Positions 1 through 4,693 of a stretch of 8,922 nucleotides of DNA are shown piece after piece. The notes beneath the pieces were generated by a model. The model searched no databases. It was not told the origin of the DNA and saw only the letters and a program-made list of their open reading frames with translations. The first letter of the stretch is position 1, and every line of letters begins with the position of its first letter. The DNA comes from Acetobacteraceae bacterium (lineage in GTDB: Bacteria > Pseudomonadota > Alphaproteobacteria > Acetobacterales > Acetobacteraceae), in contig DAHUXX010000181.1 of assembly GCA_027306955.1 (NCBI GenBank), forward strand, positions 1 to 8,922, in the 5' to 3' direction. Position numbers and translations under genes: made by a program.

Positions 1-163
1 GCGCACGCTTCTTGCGCACCTCCACCTGCACGACCTTCGATCTGCCGTGGCTGAAGCTCTGCCGTACGGAGCCGGCATCCACAGTGCGCCCGACCTCCGT
101 CCGGTTCACCGGACGCAGCGACAGCCGCCCCTTGCCCGCGTCCTGATCGTTGCTCTCGCTCAT
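1..163 (-). CDS. infB: Translation initiation factor IF-2, N-terminal fragment (cut by window edge)
   Basis: Only the first 54 codons are inside the window; the gene continues past base 1. IF-2 is the GTPase that brings initiator tRNA to the 30S subunit and promotes subunit joining; its G domain lies outside the window. The visible part starts MSESNDQDAGKGRLSLRP and contains GRTVDAGSVRQSFSHGRSK followed by a basic VEVRKK run. That is the conserved N-terminal signature of alphaproteobacterial IF-2, where the motif reads close to VRQSFSHGRSK. The ATG at 163-161 overlaps the TGA stop of the upstream rnpM gene by four bases (ATGA), which supports both this start and translational coupling. It is the fourth gene of the rimP-nusA-rnpM-infB operon, the order known across proteobacteria. 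Identification is from the N-terminal motif plus gene order. Confidence 0.93.
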   Translation of the reverse strand, partial: MSESNDQDAGKGRLSLRPVNRTEVGRTVDAGSVRQSFSHGRSKVVQVEVRKKRA

Positions 164-813
164 CGGTCGTCCCGTCCTGATCCCGTCTCGCCGGCGGGCG
201 GAGTGAGTCCCGCCAGCCGTTCTGCATCCACCGCCAGCCGCTCGGCCAGCCTTCCCGGCGCCACCGCGACGTGCACCACATGGTCACGCCCCATCGCCGC
301 TCCCAGCCTCGCCGCGTCGAGCGGCTGCAACACCGGAAGCGGACGACCGGCCAGAAGCCGTGCCCGTTCCTCTGCGCTGCCGTCACTCGCCGACACGATC
401 AAGCCTGCCCGGCCGGCCCGAACCCATTCCTGCGCGCGCGTGAAGCCGAACACAACCTGACCCGCCCGCCGCGCCAGTCCCAGCGTCTCGCCGATGCGCT
501 GTTCCAGCCCCTGGCGCAACCGGGCAGGCAGATCCGGCGCCACCGCCACCGGCCTGCGCGCCGCCCGCGCGAAACCTCCGCGCCGCATCGCCATCTCTAC
601 CATATCGGTCCGCGCGCTCAACCAGTATCCGCGTCCCGGCAGACGTTCGGCGAGATCCGGCACCATGGCGCCATCGGGCGAGACGACGAAGCGCAGCAAC
701 CGCTCGCGCGGCATCCGCTCGCGCGAGACCAGGCAGCGGCGCATGCCGTCGGCCAGCGCGTCCGGCGTGTCGTCCCCGGCGTCGTCGATGAGATCCGGCT
801 CGGCTATCGCCAT
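160..813 (-). CDS. rnpM: RnpM/YlxR-type RNA-binding protein with C-terminal L7Ae-like domain
   Basis: 217-residue protein. Residues about 23-85 are a YlxR (DUF448) domain: RRCLVSRERMPRERLLRFV, then LPGRGYWLS, which matches the family's RxCxxxR and GRG[AY] signatures. Residues about 103-190 resemble the L7Ae/L30e/S12e/Gadd45 RNA-binding fold (IGETLGLARRAGQVVFGF at 107-124, then a conserved basic helix and LIVSASDGS). This two-domain layout is usual in alphaproteobacteria; YlxR in Firmicutes is the single domain (RnpM, reported to bind RNase P RNA). The protein sits between nusA and infB as expected. The ATG at 813 was chosen because GAGGA, overlapping the nusA stop codon, lies just upstream; an in-frame upstream start at 855 would add 14 residues inside nusA. 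Six bases separate the nusA stop from this start. The molecular role in alphaproteobacteria is not settled; an RNA-binding function in transcription or translation is inferred. Confidence 0.9.
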   Translation of the reverse strand: MAIAEPDLIDDAGDDTPDALADGMRRCLVSRERMPRERLLRFVVSPDGAMVPDLAERLPGRGYWLSARTDMVEMAMRRGGFARAARRPVAVAPDLPARLRQGLEQRIGETLGLARRAGQVVFGFTRAQEWVRAGRAGLIVSASDGSAEERARLLAGRPLPVLQPLDAARLGAAMGRDHVVHVAVAPGRLAERLAVDAERLAGLTPPAGETGSGRDDR

Positions 814-818
814 GTTCC

Positions 819-2354
819 TCAGGCTTCGGTTGCCTTGGTTTCGTCCTCGAACCAATGGGCGCGGGCGGCCATGATGATCTCGCTGGCCTGCGCCTCGTCC
901 ATCGCGCCCTCGCCCAGAATCTCCACCAGCTCATCGGCGGCGAGGTCGGCAAGGTCGTCGAGCGTCTTCACGCCCTTCTCGCCCAGTGCGACCAGCATGC
1001 CCGGCGTGAAAGCCTCGAACGCCGCCACTTCTTCGGTGACGCCCAGCGCCACGCGCTTCTCGGAGAACTCGGCGTCGCGCTTGACCAGGAACGCCTCGGC
1101 GCGGCGGATCAGCTCCTCCGCCACCGACTCGTCGAAGCCCTCGATCTCGGCCAGCTCCTCGACCGGCACGTAGGCCAGCTCCTCGATCGTGTTAAAGCCC
1201 TCCTGCACCAGGAGGCCGGCGATCACGTCGTCGACGTCCAGCGCCTCGACGAACAGCCCGGTACGGCGGCGGAACTCCTCCTGCCTCCGTTCGCTCTCCT
1301 CGGCCTCGGTCAGGATGTCGATGTCCCAGCGCGTGAGCTGGCTCGCCAGGCGCACGTTCTGCCCGCGCCGGCCGATGGCGAGCGAAAGCTGGTCATCCGG
1401 CACCACCACCTCGACGCGTCCGGCCTCCTCGTCCATCACCACCTTGGTCACCTCGGCCGGCGCGAGCGCGTTGACGACGAAGGTCGCCGCCTGCGGGCTC
1501 CAGGGAATGATGTCGATCTTCTCGCCCTGCAGCTCCTGCACCACCGCCTGCACCCGGCTGCCGCGCATGCCGACGCACGCACCCACCGGGTCGATCGAGG
1601 AATCGCGGGAGATCACGGCCATCTTGGCGCGGCTGCCGGGGTCGCGCGCCACCGCCTTGATCTCGATGATGCCGTCGTAGATCTCCGGCACCTCCTGCGC
1701 GAACAGCTTGGCGAGAAAGCCGGGATGCGTGCGGCTCAAGAAAATCTGCGGCCCGCGCGTCTCCTCGCGCACATCATAGATATAGGCGCGCACGCGGTCG
1801 CCGTTGCGGAAATTCTCGCGTCCGATCAGCTCGTCGCGGCGCAGCAGCGCCTCGGCCCGGCCGATCTCGACCATGAGGTTGCCGTACTCGGTGCGCTTGA
1901 CCACGCCGTTGACGATCTCGCCGACGCGGTCCTTGAACTCCTCATACTGGCGCTTGCGCTCCAGCTCGCGCACGCCCTGCACCAGCACCTGCTTCGAGAC
2001 CTGGGCGGCGATGCGGCCGAAATCGATCGGCGGCAGTGGGTCCACAATGAAGTCGCCGACATTCTTGTCCGGCGCGAATTTCCGTGCGATGGCGATCGGA
2101 ATCTGCGTCTCCTCGTTCTCCACCGTCTCGACGATCTCGGTCCAGCGCGAGAGGCGGACATCGCCGGTCTTGCGGTCGATGGTGGCGCGGATGTCCTTCT
2201 CGTGGCCGTACTTCGCGCGGCCCGCCTTCTGGATCGCGCTTTCGATGACGGCGAGCACTTCGTCGCGCTCGATCGCCTTCTCGCGCGCGACGGCGTCGGC
2301 GACGTTGAGCAGTTCAGGGCGGGAGACGGCGTTGTCGGTGAGGCTGCCGGACAT
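819..2354 (-). CDS. nusA: Transcription termination/antitermination factor NusA
   Basis: 511 residues, a normal length for a proteobacterial NusA. Domains in order: RNA-polymerase-binding N-terminal domain about 1-132 (LLNVADAVAREKAIERDEV at 15-33); S1 domain about 140-208 (VGEIVNGVVKR...IFLSRTHP); KH1 about 230-295 (DPVGACVGMRGSRVQAV, a GxxG loop); KH2 about 300-348 (DQLSLAIGRRGQNVRLAS, a second GxxG loop); C-terminal helix-hairpin-helix acidic repeats about 365-500 (LLVQEGFNTIEELAYVP; EKGVKTLDDLADLAADEL). NusA binds elongating RNA polymerase, stimulates pausing and intrinsic termination, and joins rRNA antitermination complexes. The ATG at 2354-2352 has a GAGGA Shine-Dalgarno five bases upstream (2359-2363 region). 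In E. coli the equivalent operon is under NusA feedback; the leader terminator upstream of rimP here would allow similar control, but that is inference. Confidence 0.98.
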   Translation of the reverse strand: MSGSLTDNAVSRPELLNVADAVAREKAIERDEVLAVIESAIQKAGRAKYGHEKDIRATIDRKTGDVRLSRWTEIVETVENEETQIPIAIARKFAPDKNVGDFIVDPLPPIDFGRIAAQVSKQVLVQGVRELERKRQYEEFKDRVGEIVNGVVKRTEYGNLMVEIGRAEALLRRDELIGRENFRNGDRVRAYIYDVREETRGPQIFLSRTHPGFLAKLFAQEVPEIYDGIIEIKAVARDPGSRAKMAVISRDSSIDPVGACVGMRGSRVQAVVQELQGEKIDIIPWSPQAATFVVNALAPAEVTKVVMDEEAGRVEVVVPDDQLSLAIGRRGQNVRLASQLTRWDIDILTEAEESERRQEEFRRRTGLFVEALDVDDVIAGLLVQEGFNTIEELAYVPVEELAEIEGFDESVAEELIRRAEAFLVKRDAEFSEKRVALGVTEEVAAFEAFTPGMLVALGEKGVKTLDDLADLAADELVEILGEGAMDEAQASEIIMAARAHWFEDETKATEA

Positions 2355-2451
2355 ATTTTCCTCGGAGGTTCGTCGGTGGTTGGCTATCGTATGCCGGTTC
2401 TGGTGTGGCCGGTGTTTCGGTTTCGCTGCGTTTGCGTCGGTGCGTCGGGCT
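2355..2451 (-). other. rimP-nusA spacer, A/C-rich and U-poor in the transcript (candidate Rho-utilisation region)
   Basis: In the 100 bases 2351-2450, read as the operon transcript, I count about 37 C, 35 A, 22 G and 6 U. The neighbouring coding DNA is G/C-balanced. A C-over-G, weakly structured stretch is what Rho needs for loading, and a translation-free gap of 97 bases would expose it. No hairpin with a U-tract is visible, and no convincing internal promoter. Only the composition is seen; the Rho role is a guess. Confidence 0.3.
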
Positions 2452-2964
2452 TCAGTGCCTGGCGGTCTGTGGGGCGGTGGCGGCGATCAGCGCCTCGGTC
2501 AGCACCAGGCGCGCGCGCCGCATGAGCACGAACGGGACAGCAAGCGTTTCGCCGTTCTCGAGCCGCAGCAGCGCAGCATCCGTCTTGGCGCCCATGATGG
2601 TGGCGGTGATGCGCTTGCGCCCCTCGACGGGTTCCGCGAGCTCGACGCGCGCAAGGTGGCCGGCGAAGCGTTCCCAATCGCGCTTGCGCGTCAGCGGCCG
2701 GTCGATCCCCGCGGAGCTGACCTCGAGCGTCCAGGTGCCGGGGATCGGGTTCGCGACATCGAGCACGGCGCCGAGCGCGCCGCTGATCGTCTCGCAGTCG
2801 TTGACGCCGATCGCCTCGCCGCCGGTCTTCTCCGCCATGATCTGCACGGTCGGCCGCTCGCGGCCAAGCACCGCCACGCGTACCAGCGCGTAACCCAAGC
2901 CGTCCAGCGCCGGCGCCACCAGTTCGGCGATCCGCGCTTCCAGTCCCGATTGCTGACCGAGCAA
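2452..2964 (-). CDS. rimP: Ribosome maturation factor RimP
   Basis: 170 residues from the chosen start, within the usual RimP range (about 150-200). RimP is a cytoplasmic factor for maturation of the 30S subunit. It opens with GLEARIAELVAPALDGLGY and LVRVAVLGRERPTVQIMAE (N-terminal alpha/beta domain), carries the hallmark SSAGIDRPLTRKRDWERF at about 83-100, and ends in an SH3-like domain (ITATIMGAKTDAALLRLENG). There is no ATG in a sensible place. The TTG at 2964-2962 is preferred because GGA lies five to seven bases upstream and homologues begin about here; the TTG at 2973 is the alternative. An open frame back to a TTG at 3060 exists, but it would run through the terminator hairpin and the promoter, so I reject it. 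It is the first gene of the operon; nusA follows after 97 bases. Confidence 0.92.
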   Translation of the reverse strand: MLGQQSGLEARIAELVAPALDGLGYALVRVAVLGRERPTVQIMAEKTGGEAIGVNDCETISGALGAVLDVANPIPGTWTLEVSSAGIDRPLTRKRDWERFAGHLARVELAEPVEGRKRITATIMGAKTDAALLRLENGETLAVPFVLMRRARLVLTEALIAATAPQTARH

Positions 2965-2971
2965 CTCGTCC

Positions 2972-3002
2972 AAAACAAAAAAGGCGGCCCGCGAAGGCCA
3001 CC
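2972..3002 (-). terminator. Intrinsic terminator in the rimP leader (probable attenuator)
   Basis: Read on the minus strand, GGTGGCC, loop TTCGCG and GGCCGCC form a 7-bp stem with one G-U pair, which further G-U pairs can extend. It is followed at once by TTTTTTGTTTT (2982-2972). This is a textbook Rho-independent terminator for minus-strand transcription only; there is no U-tract on the plus side. No minus-strand gene precedes it within the preceding few hundred bases, so it most likely acts on the operon's own transcript, about 25-50 bases after its predicted start. The last U lies 8 bases before the proposed rimP TTG, so the hairpin region also abuts the ribosome-binding site. Confidence 0.8.
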
Positions 3003-3031
3003 CCCCAAAAGCTGATGGAAGATCCGTTGCC

Positions 3032-3060
3032 CATATACGCTGCCCGGTGCGGATCGACAA
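3032..3060 (-). promoter_or_regulatory. Sigma70-like promoter for rimP-nusA-rnpM-infB
   Basis: On the minus strand, TTGTCG (3060-3055) and TATATG (3037-3032) are separated by exactly 17 bases. This predicts transcription starting near 3025-3027 and a leader of about 60 bases before rimP. The -35 element matches TTGACA at four of six positions (TTG and C) and the -10 element matches TATAAT at four of six. The placement just upstream of the leader terminator supports the call. Confidence 0.6.
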
Positions 3061-3202
3061 GGATTCTCATATGCCATTGATGCATAACGCCCCTCCCGGC
3101 AGCATGTGGGTCAGGGCACTGGCGCCGCCGCCAGGATAATCAGTTGCAGGGGAACGCCATGAATCTCACCTCTCGCGCGGGTGATGCAAAGGAAATGGGG
3201 TC
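3061..3202. promoter_or_regulatory. Divergent intergenic region between rimP operon and sco
   Basis: This spacer must hold the control signals of the plus-strand sco gene. A perfect small inverted repeat, CTGGCG-CCGC-CGCCAG, lies at 3119-3134. It is followed directly by GATAAT (3135-3140), a good -10 hexamer but with no recognisable -35 element at the right distance. AAAGGA (3188-3193 region) and GGGG (3197-3200) could serve as Shine-Dalgarno for sco. A TTGAT half-site at 3077-3081 lacks its partner, so I do not call an FNR box here. Confidence 0.3.
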
Positions 3203-3844
3203 ATGAGTACTGTCATGCGCCGCCGCGGTTTCGCCCAGGCGCTGGGCGCAGCGGCGTCCGGCCTGGTGCTCGGGGGTCTTGCCGGGGGCTGGAAACTGGC
3301 CCCGGGGGATCTCGTCCCGCCGCCGGGCTTCGGCTTCGGCTCGCTGAAATTCACCCTGACCGACGCCGAGACCGGCAAGACCGTCACCGCGGCCGATTTT
3401 CACGGCAGGATCGTGATGCTCTTTTTCGGCTACACGAACTGCCCCGATATGTGTCCGCTGACGTTGACCAACGCGGTGCGGGTCTTCCACCGGCTCGGGC
3501 CGAAGGCGGCGGACATCCGTTTCCTCTTCGTCACCGTCGATCCCGGGCGCGACGCGCTGCCGGTGCTCAAGAGCTACCTGAGCAAGTTCAGCCAGACCAA
3601 CCTCGTGGGGCTGCGGGGCACCCCGACCGAGCTGGCCTCGGTCGCGGCACGAATGGGGGCCCGCTACAGCGTGCACCCCTCGACCAATCCCGAGAAATAC
3701 ACGGTGACCCACACGGCCCTGACCTACGTCTTCAACCGGGAGGGCGCGCCGGAGTTTTCGATCACGGGTCTGGAGCGGCCGGACATCGATCTCAACGGTA
3801 TCGCGAGGGATCTCGCGCACCTGGTCTCGGCCAACCAGGTTTGA
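3203..3844 (+). CDS. Sco/SenC/PrrC-family copper chaperone
   Basis: 213 residues. Sco proteins are membrane-anchored or periplasmic thioredoxin-fold proteins that deliver copper to, or reduce, the CuA cysteines of cytochrome c oxidase subunit II. The start has a Tat-like signal/anchor (RRRGFAQALG, then a hydrophobic stretch at about 11-29). The copper site is intact: C80 and C84 in the FGYTNCPDMCP segment, and H170 in TVTHTALTYVF. The family's FVTVDPGRD follows at about 109-117. ATG 3203 is used; ATG 3215 (MRRRGF) is an equally possible start. The gene is monocistronic and convergent with a cupredoxin 92 bases away, which suggests that protein, rather than or as well as a cytochrome oxidase, may be its client. 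No oxidase genes are in the window. Confidence 0.93.
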   Translation: MSTVMRRRGFAQALGAAASGLVLGGLAGGWKLAPGDLVPPPGFGFGSLKFTLTDAETGKTVTAADFHGRIVMLFFGYTNCPDMCPLTLTNAVRVFHRLGPKAADIRFLFVTVDPGRDALPVLKSYLSKFSQTNLVGLRGTPTELASVAARMGARYSVHPSTNPEKYTVTHTALTYVFNREGAPEFSITGLERPDIDLNGIARDLAHLVSANQV

Positions 3845-3885
3845 AGCGGCTTGCTCGGCACACGGGCGCGCCGACGGCATGGAAA

Positions 3886-3917
3886 GGCCAGCGGGCGCCG
3901 GGTGGCGCCCGCTGGCT
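3886..3917. terminator. Perfect hairpin between convergent sco and cupredoxin genes (bidirectional terminator candidate)
   Basis: GCCAGCGGGCGCC (3887-3899), loop GGGT and GGCGCCCGCTGGC (3904-3916) give 13 perfect base pairs plus an outer G-U pair. The hairpin lies 43 bases after the sco stop and 20 bases after the cupredoxin stop. There is no U-tract on either strand (TCTC on plus, CTTTCC on minus), so it may block exonucleases or act with Rho rather than be a classic intrinsic terminator. Confidence 0.6.
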
Positions 3918-3936
3918 CTCAGCCGACGCAGGTCGG

Positions 3937-4539
3937 TCAGGTTACGGTAATGAACCCCTGCATCCAGCCGTCCGTCATCATCGGCCCGGCCCAGCCGCCG
4001 GCACCGGTGCCGCAGGCGGCCATGCACTGCCAGGCATATTTCCCAGGAGCCGGCGTCTTGAACTGGTAGACAACGGTCGATGATTCCGGGATGGGCACGT
4101 TCATGAAGAACTTCTCGCCGTTCACGGTGAACGTGTGCGCGACCTTCTTGACCGGGACTTCGTGGACCACCTTCCCGGCATTGGCGGCGAAGGTCTTGGG
4201 GGTGCCCTCGATCAGCCGCATCGTGTTGCCGATCGTGCCGGAAACCTTGTTGTAGCCGCCCGGGATCTGGGCATTGCCGTCGTCCAGGCAACGCACGGTC
4301 ACCTCGACGAGGCGGTTCGCCGGCAGCTTGATGTCGCCCGGCTCGTACTGCGGCCAGCCCGGACGGTGGATCATCTTCCCGGTAACGATCTCCATGTCGA
4401 TCTTGATCGGGGCGGCGGAAGCTGCCTCGACCCGGGACTCCATCGCGAATCCGAGTGCCGCGATCGCGAGCCCGCCCCCGGAAAACTGCAGGAAACGGCG
4501 GCGGCTCGCACTGGCGAGCCAGGGAAGGTAGTCGGCCAT
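3937..4539 (-). CDS. Tat-exported cupredoxin-like copper protein with CuA-like Cys-x3-Cys motif
   Basis: 200 residues. Residues 12-18 read SRRRFLQ, a clear twin-arginine motif, followed by a hydrophobic segment (about 20-33) and a likely cleavage near VEAASA (38-43), so the mature protein is periplasmic. The remainder is a cupredoxin-like beta domain: candidate copper ligands are H135 (HTFTVNG), C172 and C176 in WQCMAACGTGAGGWAGPMM, and M187/M188; H126 and C84 are further candidates. The Cys-x3-Cys-Gly resembles the CuA site of cytochrome c oxidase subunit II and N2O reductase, but the histidine expected four residues after the second Cys is absent. I recall similar WQC...CG.G..GW.GPM endings in uncharacterised cupredoxins, so the exact role (electron carrier, copper store, NO-reacting protein) is unknown. 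GGGAGAG lies about six bases before the ATG. Expression is probably driven by the FNR-type box at 4599-4612. Confidence 0.82.
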   Translation of the reverse strand: MADYLPWLASASRRRFLQFSGGGLAIAALGFAMESRVEAASAAPIKIDMEIVTGKMIHRPGWPQYEPGDIKLPANRLVEVTVRCLDDGNAQIPGGYNKVSGTIGNTMRLIEGTPKTFAANAGKVVHEVPVKKVAHTFTVNGEKFFMNVPIPESSTVVYQFKTPAPGKYAWQCMAACGTGAGGWAGPMMTDGWMQGFITVT

Positions 4540-4570
4540 GTGTTCTCTCCCTGATGGCTGGAACGGAACC

Positions 4571-4577
4571 CCTATGG
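4571..4577 (-). promoter_or_regulatory. Putative -10 element of the cupredoxin promoter
   Basis: The minus strand reads CATAGG at 4577-4572, a weak match to TATAAT. It matters because of its position: an activator bound at 4599-4612 and centred at -41.5 predicts a start near 4564, which puts the -10 hexamer exactly here. A weak -10 with no -35 is normal for activator-dependent class II promoters. The 5' leader would be about 25 bases. Confidence 0.35.
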
Positions 4578-4598
4578 CCCCGCCACCCGCTCTTTGAA

Positions 4599-4612
4599 TT
4601 GAGCGAGATCAA
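4599..4612. promoter_or_regulatory. FNR/FixK/Dnr-type binding box upstream of the cupredoxin gene
   Basis: The sequence TTGAGCGAGATCAA contains TTGA-N6-TCAA, the core of the CRP/FNR-superfamily anaerobox, and matches TTGAT-N4-ATCAA at nine of ten fixed positions. Its centre is 66 bases before the cupredoxin ATG. Regulators of this class (FNR, FixK, NnrR, DNR) respond to low oxygen or nitric oxide. Which regulator the organism uses cannot be told from the window. The box also lies 82 bases after the ugd stop, in a gap with no other gene. Confidence 0.6.
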
Positions 4613-4693
4613 AAGGGGACGAGATTTTTGTGCAGCGCGTCAATGCCGCCGCGTTAGTGCTGGTACATCAGCGCGGAGGCAGGCGATTCGGGC

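Noticed and set aside
855..2525. 556-codon open frame on the plus strand, antisense to nusA
   Set aside because: It is the mirror of the NusA frame in high-GC DNA. It is very rich in His, Leu, Asp and Arg with no domain, and NusA is certain on the other strand.
2965..3060. Extension of RimP to a TTG at 3060
   Set aside because: It would translate the -35/-10 region and the terminator, has no ribosome site, and adds residues not expected at the RimP N-terminus.
2384..3085. Minus-strand ATG at 3085 with a good GGGAGG upstream, as a leader peptide or alternative first gene
   Set aside because: The frame runs through the promoter and terminator and then in a wrong frame over rimP, and becomes an Arg/Gly/Ala-rich shadow. 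If the promoter at 3032-3060 is right, the ATG is not even transcribed from it.
3077..3090. TTGAT half-site upstream of sco as a second FNR box
   Set aside because: The second half-site is absent (reads TAACG-like instead of ATCAA), so there is no dyad.
3003..3200. tRNA or small RNA gene upstream of rimP, as metY in E. coli
   Set aside because: I looked on the minus strand for acceptor-stem and T-loop patterns and saw none. The terminator is better explained as a leader attenuator.
3140..4612. 490-codon minus-strand frame over sco and the cupredoxin
   Set aside because: It runs antisense to Sco and out of frame with the cupredoxin. Both real genes have clear signal peptides and metal motifs.
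4664..4690. Hairpin around GCTGGTACATCAGC downstream of ugd as its terminator
   Set aside because: The stem is only four to six pairs with a wobble and has no adjacent U-tract, so it is too weak to call.
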